Shown here one piece after another: positions 53,355-63,700 of a stretch of 64,000 nucleotides of DNA. This DNA comes from JALZCH01 sp036387135 (GTDB lineage Bacteria > Acidobacteriota > Blastocatellia > Pyrinomonadales > Pyrinomonadaceae): NCBI GenBank assembly GCA_036387135.1, contig DASVUH010000016.1, positions 1 through 64,000 of the forward strand, written 5' to 3'. Position 1 is the first letter of the stretch, and every line of letters begins with the position of its first letter. Both the position numbers and the translations under genes were made by a program. Under the pieces are notes generated by a model. That model had not been told where the DNA came from. It was given only the letters and a program-made list of their open reading frames with translations, and did no database searches.

Positions 53355-54260
53355 TTAATGCTGCGCCGAAACACGGCTTTTTCTGTAACCCAGTAAAAGA
53401 TAAGTTATCAGCGCGGCAACAATAATAATCGCAACGCTGAGCGGCAGCGAAGCGGCGCGCTCTAAGAGCTTGCTTTGACTTTCGGCAAAGCCGAAAATTG
53501 TTTTGATTCCGAACCAGACCGGCACAATGGCGATTTGCGCTGTCGCCGCCAATCCGATCAGCTCGCGGCGTCCGACATCGTCCGTGTTTGCCAGAGCGCC
53601 CGCGATTCCGACAGCGAGAGAAATCAGCGCGCCTACGTAAAGCGGATTAAATTCATCGTATTTGAGCGGCGGGCTGTTAAATGAAGCGACCGCGACGCCG
53701 CTTAAAAACAAGATAGCTATCGCAGCTAAAAATGCCAGAAAGCCTTGACCGGCGAGCCTGAATTTGCCGGTTAAAACACCGAGACTGATTGCCATCAGAG
53801 TCGGTAAAAGCGGCAAAAAAAGCAGCCCGGCAATAATCAACAGCGTTTGGTTTTGAATCAAACCATAGGCGAGAAACGACGCGCCGATAAAAAACCTGCC
53901 GACAAATCCAACGGTAATATGGGAAAACTGCCAAAGCTCCTGATAAATATCAAGCACCGGCTCGGCGAGCGGGCGCGTCATCTCGCGGATGTTTTCATTT
54001 GAAATCAACGCTCGGGGCTGTCGAATGTTAATTGAATAATCCTCCGAGTTGTAAAAATCGGCATTTAGCAGATTGTCAATAAAACGCTTGCCTTTCGGCG
54101 TTGAAGTTTGCACGTCAATAGTGTCTTTGGTTTCGCGTTTACCATCGGCAGATAAATCTTGCTGCTGCTGAATTGAAACGCTTTTGATTCCGGTGGAAAA
54201 TGCGATTTCGGCAACTTGCTGCGCACTGCCTTCGGGCGCAGACACTTTTATTAATCTCAT
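53355..54260 (-). CDS. DUF389-like membrane protein
   Basis: A 301-residue protein: an N-terminal ferredoxin-like cytoplasmic domain (MRLIKVSAPEGSAQQVAEIA, then DTIDVQTSTPKGKRFID) and five or six membrane helices (about residues 125-295). SHITVGFVGRFFIGASFLAYGL and GAGALANTDD-like GIAGALANTDDVGRRELIGLAA fit the DUF389/YhhQ-like TIGR00341 group. No transport substrate is established. It is a single gene, divergent from the next. Confidence 0.78.
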   Translation of the reverse strand: MRLIKVSAPEGSAQQVAEIAFSTGIKSVSIQQQQDLSADGKRETKDTIDVQTSTPKGKRFIDNLLNADFYNSEDYSINIRQPRALISNENIREMTRPLAEPVLDIYQELWQFSHITVGFVGRFFIGASFLAYGLIQNQTLLIIAGLLFLPLLPTLMAISLGVLTGKFRLAGQGFLAFLAAIAILFLSGVAVASFNSPPLKYDEFNPLYVGALISLAVGIAGALANTDDVGRRELIGLAATAQIAIVPVWFGIKTIFGFAESQSKLLERAASLPLSVAIIIVAALITYLLLGYRKSRVSAQH

Positions 54261-54334
54261 AATTCTTTACTTTTCTTGCTTGAATAAGAATTTAAGAGAT
54301 AATTAACTAATTGTTAGTTCGGCAACGTACAAAA

Positions 54335-55306
54335 ATGTCAATTTACGAAAATTTCGAGCCGCTTAATTTCGAGAATATTAAGACTTATCCGCTCAGGGAG
54401 CGCCCGAGCAAAATCAACATCGAGAATTTCTCGCAAGCCGTCAACGAAAACGACAGCCTGCAAGAGTTTTTGGATAAATTGCCCGATGTTTTGGCGGTGA
54501 AATCTTTGCGCGAGATTGCGCGGCAGATTTGCCGCGCCAAAAATCTCGGAAAACCCGTTGTTTGGGGAATCGGCGGTCACGTAGTTAAAACCGGACTCGC
54601 GCCAATTTTGATTGATTTAATGCGGCGCGGTTTCGTGTCGGCGATTGCGTCGAACGGCTCGGTTTTAGTTCACGACGCGGAGATTGCTCTTGTCGGTTTT
54701 ACGTCCGAAGACGTTGACGCAGCGCTCGGCGCGGGCGATTTCGGCGCGGCGCGCGAGACCGGCGAGCTTTTAAATCTGGCGGCGAAGAACGCGATGCCGG
54801 AAAACCTCGGTTTGGGCGAAGCGATGGGTAGGGAATTGACAGAATCGAAACCTGAAAACGAAAGTTTTTCCCTGCTTTTTCAGGCTTACAAAAATAAAAT
54901 TCCGTTTACCGCGCATTTAACAATCGGCGCGGACATCGGGCATTTTCATCCGTCGGCTGACGGCGCGGCTCTGGGCGCGGCTTCGCACACGGATTTTCGG
55001 CTTTTTTGTTCGATTGTGCGCGCACTTGACGGGGGCGGGGTTTATTTAAATTTAGGCTCGGCGGTCGTCTTGCCGGAAATTTTTTTAAAAGCAGTTACAA
55101 TCGTCAGAAATCTGGGCTTTCCGCTGGCGGATTTTACCACCGCGAATTTCGATTTCATTCAAAGCTATCGTCCCGCGACAAACGTCGTCCGGCGTCCGGT
55201 TCAAAACGGCGCGGGACGCGGATTTTCCGTTACCGGACATCACGAAATTATGATTCCGCTGCTCGCCGCGCAAATCATGTGCTCCGAGAAAACGAGAGAA
55301 GATTGA
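54335..55306 (+). CDS. Conserved protein of unknown function (Rossmann-like)
   Basis: A 323-residue soluble protein. Strong Gly-rich stretches (VVWGIGGHVVKTGLAPILID, GADIGHFHPSADGAALG, GGGVYLNLGSAVVLPE) suggest an NAD- or ligand-binding alpha/beta enzyme; a distant likeness to deoxyhypusine synthase is possible, but I cannot confirm it. The ATG at 54335 is chosen over a TTG at 54311. Its stop overlaps the start of the CHASE kinase gene (TGATG), so the two are made together, which hints that this protein feeds or is controlled by that kinase. Confidence 0.72.
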   Translation: MSIYENFEPLNFENIKTYPLRERPSKINIENFSQAVNENDSLQEFLDKLPDVLAVKSLREIARQICRAKNLGKPVVWGIGGHVVKTGLAPILIDLMRRGFVSAIASNGSVLVHDAEIALVGFTSEDVDAALGAGDFGAARETGELLNLAAKNAMPENLGLGEAMGRELTESKPENESFSLLFQAYKNKIPFTAHLTIGADIGHFHPSADGAALGAASHTDFRLFCSIVRALDGGGVYLNLGSAVVLPEIFLKAVTIVRNLGFPLADFTTANFDFIQSYRPATNVVRRPVQNGAGRGFSVTGHHEIMIPLLAAQIMCSEKTRED

Positions 55307-57225
55307 TGAATACAGTCTATTTTCACAAAAACGAAAATAACTTATCATATCCGAGACGAATGAAACCGAAACTCATCATCAAGTCGCTTCAGCACGTGAA
55401 TAAAAGCAGGATTCCGTTTTACGTTTTGCTGGTGGCTTTGATTTTAACCAGCGTCAGCGCGGTTTACGTCGAATACACTACTCGCGAAATGGACCAGATT
55501 CGATTTGAATCGGCGGTCAAACGCACTAAAACTAAAATTATAGAGCGAGTTGATACATATATAACGATGCTGCGCGGAACGGCAGGTTTGTTTTTAGTCA
55601 AAGACGACATAACGCGAGATGAATTTAATCTCTTCGTAAATCGTTTTCGGTTACAGGAGAATTACAAAGGAATTCAGGGCATCGGTTATGCCGCGCGGAC
55701 GCGACCTGAAGAAGTTCCGCAACTGATTGCATGGCAGCAAAAACAAGGCTTTAATTATTTTAATATCACACCGCAAACCCCCCGCGAAGAATATTATCCA
55801 ATCGTTTATCTCGAACCGCTGGAGGACAAACGTAACAGAGGTGTTATCGGTTTCGATATGTTCACCGAAGAAACGCGGCGCGAAGCGATGGAGCAGGCGC
55901 GCGACACGGGAGTCCGCGCCGCAACGGGCAAAGTAACTCTTAAACAGGAAATTGATGATCAAAAACAAGCCGGATTTTTGATTTATCTGCCGGTTTATCG
56001 CGGTCATTTTGTGCCGGAAACGATTGAGGAGCGCCGCGAAAAATTATCCGGTTTTGTTTATGCGCCGTTTCGCGCCGACGATCTTTTGCGCGAAATCATC
56101 ACTCAGGAAGAAAGCGGTGAAATTGATTTCAAGGTTTATGACGGGGCGGAAGTTAAACCGGAAGCCGAAATGCATGATTCAAAGCGGGTTCGGGGAGCAA
56201 CTGACAATCGTTTAGCCTCTAATCGCTACGAGCCGGAACAAATAAAGATTGCCGAACGAACCTGGACGATAGAGTTTTTTGACAATTCCCGTTCGAGCCG
56301 CCTTTCCAGTAGCTGGCTGGGATTTTACGTTCTGGTCGGCGGAGTGTTGATTAGTTTAGTTTTGTTCGGGGTATCGGCGTCGCAGGTTCACGCGCGGGCG
56401 GACGCGGAAAGATATGCCACTGAATTGCTGGCTTCCGAGCGGGAGGTGCGTCAACTGAACGAAACACTGGAACAAAGAGTTATTGAACGCACCGCACAGC
56501 TCGAAACCGCGAACAAAGAACTCGAATCATTTTCCTACTCGGTATCGCACGATTTACGCGCGCCGCTGCGTCATATTTCAGGTTTCGCCGAGCTGCTCGA
56601 AAAACGCGCCGCCGCGTCGCTCGACGATACGAATCGGCGTTATGTCAAAACTATCAGCGAAGCCGGAAAACAAGCCGGACGCCTTGTTGACGATCTTCTC
56701 GCGTTTTCCCGTATGGGACGCACCGAGATGATGAAAACGACCGTGGATATGAATCAAATCGTCAGCGACGCGCAAAACGATTTGAAAATTGAAACGGAAA
56801 GTCGGAATATTGAATGGCACATCGAAACTCTGCCGGCGGTCGAAGGCGACCCGGCGATGTTTCGGCTGGTCTGGCAAAATCTGTTGTCAAACGCCGTGAA
56901 ATATTCGCGCAACCGCGAAAATGCGATTATTGAAATCGGCTGTCGAGCAGAGCCGGACGAAACGATCTTTTTTGTCCGGGATAACGGCGTCGGCTTCGAT
57001 ATGCGTTATGTTAATAAATTGTTCGGCGTTTTTCAGCGTCTTCACGCGCACGAAGCGTTTGAAGGAACCGGAATCGGTCTGGCAAACGTTCGCCGGATAA
57101 TCGCGCGCCACGGCGGGCGAACTTGGGCGGAAGGCGAGATTGACAAGGGCGCGACAATTTATTTTTCGTTACCCAAACACAAGAATGAAAATGGTCTCGG
57201 ACGTGAGAAAAATCTTATTGGTTGA
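55306..57225 (+). CDS. CHASE-domain sensor histidine kinase
   Basis: A 639-residue protein: membrane helix (about residues 36-55), an extracytoplasmic CHASE domain (about 80-290; GIQGIGYAAR, YYPIVYLEPLEDKRNRGVIGFD split at Pro), a second helix (about 325-350), a coiled coil, HisKA with SYSVSHDLRAPLRHISG, and HATPase_c (NLLSNAVKYS, DNGVGFDMRY, GTGIGLANV). This is the bacteriophytochrome-like kinase class without a receiver. The start ATG overlaps the upstream stop. A single-domain response regulator overlaps its 3' end. Confidence 0.9.
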   Translation: MNTVYFHKNENNLSYPRRMKPKLIIKSLQHVNKSRIPFYVLLVALILTSVSAVYVEYTTREMDQIRFESAVKRTKTKIIERVDTYITMLRGTAGLFLVKDDITRDEFNLFVNRFRLQENYKGIQGIGYAARTRPEEVPQLIAWQQKQGFNYFNITPQTPREEYYPIVYLEPLEDKRNRGVIGFDMFTEETRREAMEQARDTGVRAATGKVTLKQEIDDQKQAGFLIYLPVYRGHFVPETIEERREKLSGFVYAPFRADDLLREIITQEESGEIDFKVYDGAEVKPEAEMHDSKRVRGATDNRLASNRYEPEQIKIAERTWTIEFFDNSRSSRLSSSWLGFYVLVGGVLISLVLFGVSASQVHARADAERYATELLASEREVRQLNETLEQRVIERTAQLETANKELESFSYSVSHDLRAPLRHISGFAELLEKRAAASLDDTNRRYVKTISEAGKQAGRLVDDLLAFSRMGRTEMMKTTVDMNQIVSDAQNDLKIETESRNIEWHIETLPAVEGDPAMFRLVWQNLLSNAVKYSRNRENAIIEIGCRAEPDETIFFVRDNGVGFDMRYVNKLFGVFQRLHAHEAFEGTGIGLANVRRIIARHGGRTWAEGEIDKGATIYFSLPKHKNENGLGREKNLIG

Positions 57226-57634
57226 AGACAATGCAAACGACGTGGAGCTAACGCTCGCCGCGCTTAACGAATATCATCTCGTCAACGATGTTGACGTGGT
57301 GCGCGACGGCGAAGAAGCGCTCGATTATCTTTACAAACGCGGCAAATACGAAGCGCGCGAAACGCAGGAACCGGCTGTGGTTCTGCTCGATTTAAAACTG
57401 CCGAAAGTTGACGGGTTGGAAGTTTTGGAAAAAATCAAAGCCGACGACAATTTAAAAACGGTTCCGGTCGTAATGCTGACCAGCTCGCGCGAAGAACAGG
57501 ATTTGGTGCGAAGCTATCAGCTCGGCGTCAACGCTTACGTCGTCAAGCCTGTCGAATTCGGCGAATTTATGAACGCTCTTAAAGAACTGGGTTTGTTCTG
57601 GGCAGTCATCAATCAACTGCCTCCACGGACGTAA
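57185..57634 (+). CDS. Single-domain response regulator (Rcp1-like)
   Basis: A 149-residue CheY-like receiver with no output domain: ILLVEDNANDVELTLAAL at the start with the acidic pair, phospho-acceptor Asp in VVLLDLKLPKVDGLEVL, Thr in VVMLTSS and Lys in AYVVKPVEF. This class, including Rcp1, partners phytochrome-like kinases. It overlaps the CHASE kinase gene by 41 bases (ATG at 57185; 57191 is also possible), so it is the probable cognate partner. Confidence 0.88.
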   Translation: MKMVSDVRKILLVEDNANDVELTLAALNEYHLVNDVDVVRDGEEALDYLYKRGKYEARETQEPAVVLLDLKLPKVDGLEVLEKIKADDNLKTVPVVMLTSSREEQDLVRSYQLGVNAYVVKPVEFGEFMNALKELGLFWAVINQLPPRT

Positions 57635-57700
57635 AGTAAAAAGTAAAAAGGCAAAAGTCAAAAATAAAATTCTACGCTTTTGCCTTTTTACTTTTTACTT
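57634..57700. repeat. Perfect 24-bp inverted repeat
   Basis: Arms 57634-57657 and 57677-57700 are exactly complementary (GGCAAAAG cores with AAAAAGT steps), around a 19-base loop. The repeat begins at the response regulator stop and ends 12 bases before the hybrid kinase GTG start. Confidence 0.9.
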
Positions 57701-57712
57701 TTTACTTCAATT

Positions 57713-59710
57713 GTGTCGTTAAGGATTTTACATCTCGAAGACAGTGAGCTTGACGCCGAGCTGGTGCAGGCTTATTTGCTCGACGGCGGTTTTGACGCCG
57801 AAATCGTTCGCGTTGACACGCGCGAAGAATTTTCGGCTGAAATCGAGCGCGGCGGCATTGATTTGATTTTGGCGGATTACAATTTGCCGTCGTTTGACGG
57901 CTTAGCCGCGCTCGAAATCGCGCGCGCCAAATACGCGAACATTCCTTTTATTATTATTTCCGGCGCGCTCGGCGAAGAAACCGCCATCGAAACTTTGAAA
58001 AGCGGCGCGACCGATTACATTCTCAAACATCGTCTCGAAAGATTGGTTCCGGCTGTGAGCCGCGCTTTACGCGAAGCGGAAGACCGGGGACGGGCGCGCC
58101 GCGCCGAAAATGCCTTGCGCGAAAGCGAAGAGCGTTATCGAATTGTCGCCGAGACCGCCTCCGATGCAATCATCAGCATTGATATACAAAGTAATATTCT
58201 TTTTATCAACAGCGCGGCGGAAAAGATTTTTGGCTACAAAGTCGAAGAAATGACCGGACAATCTTTGTTGATGCTGATACCCGAAAATTTGCGTAAAAGT
58301 CACCGGGAAGGTATTCACAGGTATCTTGAAACCGGCGAGCGCCGGCTTTCGTGGGATCGAGTCGAAGTTTACGGTGTTCGCAAAAACGGCGAAGAATTTC
58401 CTCTCGAACTCTCTTTCGGCGAATTTAATCAAAACGGAGAGCATATTTTTATCGGCATCGCCCGCGATGTTACCGAGCGAAAGCTAGCCGAAACGGAACG
58501 CGAATCACTGCTCGAACGCGAGCAGGAAGCGCGCCGCAAAGCCGAAGAAGCAAGCCGCCTGAAAGACGAATTTTTAGCAACCGTGTCGCACGAATTGCGA
58601 ACGCCTTTGAACGCCATTTTGGGTTGGGCAACAATGCTTAGCAGTGGGCAGCTTAATCAGGAAAATGCCGCGCAAGCCGCAGAAATCATCGAGCGCAACG
58701 CACGCGCGCAAGTTCAGCTCGTCGAAGACCTTCTCGACGTTTCCCGAATTATCAGCGGAAAACTGCGGCTCGAAGCCGATTTCATTGATTTTAAGAAGAT
58801 TGTCGAAAACGCAATCGAAGCCGTTCAACCGGCTGCGGAAGCGAAGTTGATCAAAATCGAAACGGATTTTCAATCAATCAACAACAAAATTTTCGGAGAC
58901 ACCAGCCGTTTACAGCAAGTTATCTGGAATTTGCTGACGAATGCCGTCAAATTTACGCCTTCGGGCGGCAATATAAAGATTGCGCTCAGCAACGAAAACG
59001 AATGTCTCGAATTTAAAGTAACCGATACCGGAGAAGGTATTTCCCCGGAATTTCTGCCGTTCGTTTTCGACCGTTTTCGCCAAGCCGACGGCGCGACGAC
59101 TCGCATTCACAACGGTCTCGGTCTCGGACTTTCAATTGTCAAACACCTTATCGAAATGCACGGGGGCGAGGTTTCCGCGAAAAGCGAAGGCATCGGTCAA
59201 GGTTCGACGTTCTCGTTTTGTCTGCCGCAGCAAAGAGTTGCTTTTAACGAGCGGGCAAGCGGCGAAAACGGCAAAGCGAAGTTGACGCCCCAAAACAATC
59301 ATCATTCCGAACAAGTTGAAAATCCGCTTGCCGGTCTGAGCGTTTTAGCTGTTGATGATGACGAGGATTCGCGCGAAATGCTCCAGCTTATTCTCGAACA
59401 AAACGGCGCATCGGTCGTCACGGCGGGTTCCGCCGCCGAAGCACTGGAAAAGCTGAAGCAAACGAAAACCGACGTTTTGGTCAGCGACATCGGAATGCCT
59501 TTGGAAGACGGTTACAGTCTGGTCGAGCGTTTGCGAAAACTCCCGGCGGAACGGGGCGGCGAGATTCCTGCCGTCGCGCTGACCGGATTTGCGCGCGAAG
59601 AAGACAACCGCCGCGCGCTCCTCGCCGGTTTTAACAAACACGTCGCCAAACCGATTGACCCGGAAAATCTCGTTCGCGAAATCGCCGAGCTGATGAAAGA
59701 ATTGAATTAG
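57713..59710 (+). CDS. REC-PAS-HisKA-HATPase-REC hybrid histidine kinase
   Basis: A 665-residue soluble hybrid kinase: an N-terminal receiver (LRILHLEDSELDAELV; Asp in LILADYNLPSFDG), a PAS domain (about residues 140-255), HisKA with TVSHELRTPLNAILGW, HATPase_c (NLLTNAVKFT, DTGEGISPEF, GLGLGLSIVKHL) and a second receiver with Asp in VSDIGMPLEDG. The GTG at 57713 is chosen; an upstream TTG would lie in the hairpin. It resembles the kinase at 8237 in its HisKA-REC half. It probably continues the phosphorelay begun by the CHASE kinase and Rcp1-like protein. Confidence 0.9.
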   Translation: MSLRILHLEDSELDAELVQAYLLDGGFDAEIVRVDTREEFSAEIERGGIDLILADYNLPSFDGLAALEIARAKYANIPFIIISGALGEETAIETLKSGATDYILKHRLERLVPAVSRALREAEDRGRARRAENALRESEERYRIVAETASDAIISIDIQSNILFINSAAEKIFGYKVEEMTGQSLLMLIPENLRKSHREGIHRYLETGERRLSWDRVEVYGVRKNGEEFPLELSFGEFNQNGEHIFIGIARDVTERKLAETERESLLEREQEARRKAEEASRLKDEFLATVSHELRTPLNAILGWATMLSSGQLNQENAAQAAEIIERNARAQVQLVEDLLDVSRIISGKLRLEADFIDFKKIVENAIEAVQPAAEAKLIKIETDFQSINNKIFGDTSRLQQVIWNLLTNAVKFTPSGGNIKIALSNENECLEFKVTDTGEGISPEFLPFVFDRFRQADGATTRIHNGLGLGLSIVKHLIEMHGGEVSAKSEGIGQGSTFSFCLPQQRVAFNERASGENGKAKLTPQNNHHSEQVENPLAGLSVLAVDDDEDSREMLQLILEQNGASVVTAGSAAEALEKLKQTKTDVLVSDIGMPLEDGYSLVERLRKLPAERGGEIPAVALTGFAREEDNRRALLAGFNKHVAKPIDPENLVREIAELMKELN

Positions 59711-59730
59711 AGTTTTTGAAAATTGAAAAT

Positions 59731-60636
59731 ATGCTGAAACGGCTAATTGCTTTGTTTATTGTTTCTGCGGCGATGACACAGATTTTTTACGAGCAAACGC
59801 AGCTTGTCGAAGCGAATTATCGCATTTTTGACGCAGAGGGAAAACCTGCGAGCGTCAATCAAATCGTTGACGCTTTGCAATCGACGGACGCGCTTTTTCT
59901 GGGCGAGCAGCACGACGATCCGACCGCGCACGCTCTGCAATTTGAAATTTTTCGGCTGGCGTTCGAGCGTTACGGAAAATCGCGTCCGGTCGTGCTTTCG
60001 CTGGAAATGTTCGAGCGCGACGCGCAGTTAGTCGTTGACGAATATTTGCAGGATTTAATCAGCGAAGCGAATTTTATTGCGGCGAGCCGCGCGTGGAACA
60101 ATTACAAAACCGATTACCGCCCGCTCGTCGAATTTGCCAAACAAAACAAACTGCCCGTCATCGCCGCCAACGCGCCGCGCCGTTACGTCAATCTCGTTTC
60201 GAGAAAAGGCAGAGAGGCTTTAAATCAATTGTCGGCTGAGGCGAAAACCAGTCTCGCACCATTGCCTTTCGCTCCGGCTTCCAAAGAATACTCAGAAAAA
60301 TTTGCTGCTCTAATGGGCGCGGGCGGAATGACTTCGCACGGCGCGACTTTGCTCGAATCGCAATCGCTGTGGGACGCGACGATGGCTGATTCGGTGGCGA
60401 AAATTTTACAATCTAAGAAAAACGCGCTCGCGATTCATTTAAACGGAGGCTTTCACACCGAAAATCGTTTGGGGACAGTCGAGCATTTGCTAAAATACAA
60501 TCCAAAGGCTCGCGTTATGGTGGTGACAATCAAATCGGTTGAAAATTTCCCCAATTTCGACGCCGCGAAAGACACCAAAGCAGGAGATTTTGTAATTCTC
60601 ACCGACCCAAAATTACCGCGCAGTTTTAAACGATAA
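59731..60636 (+). CDS. ChaN-family (DUF399) exported protein
   Basis: A 301-residue protein with an N-terminal hydrophobic signal segment (LIALFIVSAAMTQI). ALFLGEQHDDPTAHALQFE, LSLEMFERDAQ and LAIHLNGGFHTENRLGTV are the conserved ChaN/EreA-like blocks, with Glu and His residues that could bind metal or haem. ChaN of Campylobacter is a haem-binding lipoprotein; no lipobox is seen here. The ATG at 59731 is preferred over a TTG at 59716. It is 20 bases after the hybrid kinase gene. Confidence 0.85.
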   Translation: MLKRLIALFIVSAAMTQIFYEQTQLVEANYRIFDAEGKPASVNQIVDALQSTDALFLGEQHDDPTAHALQFEIFRLAFERYGKSRPVVLSLEMFERDAQLVVDEYLQDLISEANFIAASRAWNNYKTDYRPLVEFAKQNKLPVIAANAPRRYVNLVSRKGREALNQLSAEAKTSLAPLPFAPASKEYSEKFAALMGAGGMTSHGATLLESQSLWDATMADSVAKILQSKKNALAIHLNGGFHTENRLGTVEHLLKYNPKARVMVVTIKSVENFPNFDAAKDTKAGDFVILTDPKLPRSFKR

Positions 60637-60790
60637 CAATCTAACTCCGAATCTGCGTGCCAATCCGGTCGTCATTGCTTCGCTAAAACAAGTCTAAACC
60701 TGCTTTTGTCTTGTCTCAAGGTTTTGCAGTTTGGGCGAATTGCATTAACATTTCAGCGCGTCGTCGGTTAAGAAAAACAAAATATAAATT

Positions 60791-63700
60791 ATGCGGCGAT
60801 TATTCGCTCAAACCACACTCGATTTCCGGTTCAAGATTTTATTTTGGGCGATGGCGATTTTGTTTTTAGTGTTGCCGGCGCGCGCCGAATTGCTGCCGAT
60901 TAAAACTTATCTTTCCACCGACGGTTTGGCTTACGACAAAATTTACAACGTTTATCAGGATTCGCGCGGGTTCATCTGGTTTATGACCGCGAATGGCGTA
61001 AGCCGCTTTGACGGTTATAAATTTGCCAATTACATGCTGCTCGAAGACGGTTTGGAAAACAGTCTTGTTACCGATATGGTCGAAGACGCAAACGGCGTTT
61101 ACTGGTTTAGCTCTTCCGCAAATAAGGTTTATCGTTTCGACCCGCGCGCCAAAGCCGAAAATAAATCGCAACTGATGCGGGAAAATTTTCAAACTATTAA
61201 GGTTGCCGACGCTCCCGGCACGAATGCCATCTATACGATGTTCCGAACCGGCAAAAACGAGATTCTAGCCGGAACGACCACAGGGTTGTTTCGGCTCTTG
61301 CCTGAAGAAAACCGTTTCGAGCCGATCGAGCTGAACCTGCCCGCCTCCAAATCTCTATACGCACTCGCCATCGCCGAAGACGCTGACGGCAGCCTTTGGA
61401 TCGGGCATCAATTCGGTTTATCCCGCCGCCTGCCTTCGGGCGCGATTGTCAATTATGAAGTTATGCCGCAGCCGGATGGAACAGATCGCATCCGTTCGGT
61501 TACGGTTGACCGGCAAAACCGCGTTTGGATGATTACGGAAGTCGGGCGCAAATTATTGGTTTTAAATCCCGAACCAGCCGGAACGATCAACGCGGCGGAT
61601 TCGTCAAAACGAAAGCTGCGTTTCCGGCAGGAAGAAAAATTGGCTGCGAATCTGCCGCAGGGATTCGCGTATCTTTTTTCGCCCGAAGAAAGCCTCGCCG
61701 AAGGTAAATTTCACGCTGTCAACGCCGTGCGCGACGGCGGAGTTTGGGTTTCGGCTTACGGCAAAGGATTAGTCGAATTTAACGGGCGCGAATTTCGGCT
61801 CTATACCAAAGAAAACGGTTTGAGCGACGTGACTGTCCGCGGCGTAGATGAAGACAATTTCGGCAATTTGTGGATTTCGTCGGATTGGGGCGCGATGCGG
61901 CTCAATCACGGCAATTTTATTACTTATCATACGGAAGACGGACTCGGCGGCGAGCGCATTTGCAGCCTTTTTCAAGACCGAAACGGCGCGTTTTACGCGG
62001 TCACGCCGGAATGGACGGTGAATCGCTTTGACGGCAAACGCTTTGCCTCGGTCAAACTCGATTTGCCGCCGGTGCAAAACTACATTTCCGACCGAGTGTT
62101 GAGTGATCACGCAGGCGAATGGTGGTTTGCGACCGGAGCGGGGCTTTATCGCTACGCGGCGGTCGAACAAGTTGAACAAATCAAGGCGGCGAAACCCGCG
62201 AAAATATACACGACCGCCGACAATTTGCCGAGCGACAAAATTCGGATGGTTTATGAAGATTCGATGCGCGATGTCTGGTTCAGCTTTGAAGATAAACCCG
62301 GATTTTTGACGCGGTGGAACAGACAAACAGACCGGATTCAAACCTTCACGCCCGAAAACGGAATTCCGACGAACTGCGTCGCGCAAAGTCTGCGGGAAGA
62401 CGGCGCGGGAAATTTGTATTTTCCGTGTTTCACCGAAAACATTCTGATTTTCCAAAACAATTCGTTTCGCACTTTCACACACGAAACTTTTGTCAAAGAT
62501 TTTTGGATCAGCGACATTCTGGTTGACCGCAAAGGCAGAGTTTGGGCGGCAACGCCGACAAAAGGCTTGCTGAAAATCGAAAATCTGGTTTCCGGCAATC
62601 CCACTACCAAAGTTTATACGCACGAAAACGGTTTGAGCAGCTTGAGCGGACAATTTTTGACCGAAGACCGGGACGGACGAATTTATTATTTGTCAGCGAG
62701 CGCATTGGACGTGGTCGAGCCGGAAACCGGGAAAATCAAAAAATATACAATCGCCGATGGCTTGAACGGCACAGGCAACGGCGTGGCGTTTCGAGACCGC
62801 AGCGGCGATTTGTGGTTCGGAACTCACCGCGGCGTTTCGCGCCTGACGCCTCAAACTGCAAAACCGCAGCCTCCGCCTCCGGTTTTTATCAGCAGCTTGC
62901 GAGCGGGCGGAAAAAACGTTCCGTTGAACGCGATTGGCGAAATCGAAATTGCCGGTTTGACGCTCAACTCGGACGAGCGGCAAATGCAGATTGATTTTTT
63001 CGGTTTGGCTCTGGCAACCGGCGAGAGTCTGCGTTATCAATACAAATTGGAGGGCGCGGACAAAGATTGGAGCCAGCCTTCGACCGAACGCACGGCGAAT
63101 TATCCGAATATTCCAGCCGGAAATTATCGTTTTCTTGTCCGCGCGGTTAATTCAGACGGCGCAGTGAGCGAAAATCCGGCAGCAATCTCTTTCACGGTAT
63201 TGCGCCCCGTCTGGCAGCGCTGGTGGTTTTTAGTGATAACTTCTGTTTTGATCGGACTCTTGATTTATGTGCTTTATCGCTATCGAATCGAGCAGGTTAT
63301 TAAGCTCGAAAGAGTCCGCACCAGAATCGCCACTGATTTGCACGACGACATCGGTTCTTCGCTTTCAAAGATTGCAATTTTATCTGAAGTCGTCAGACAG
63401 AAAACCAAAGGAAACGGCGCGAGCGAGCCTTTAGAGATTATTGCCAATACTTCGAGAGAAATGGTTGATTCGATGTCTGATATTGTTTGGGCAATCAATC
63501 CCGAAAGAGATTCTTTGATTGATTTGATTCACAGAATGCGTCGCTTTGCGGAAGACATTTTCGACGCTCAGGATATTGATTATCGATTTATTGTGCCGGA
63601 ACATTTGAAAGAGATTTCTTTAGGAGCAGACATTCGCAGAGATGTTTATTTGATTTTCAAAGAATGCGTCAACAATCTGGCGAAATACTCCGGTGCGGAA

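Noticed and set aside
61769..62653. 294-codon open frame on the minus strand
   Set aside because: It is antisense to the propeller region of the histidine kinase, which has clear domain motifs. The antisense protein has none and is Arg/Phe-rich, as expected for a shadow frame.
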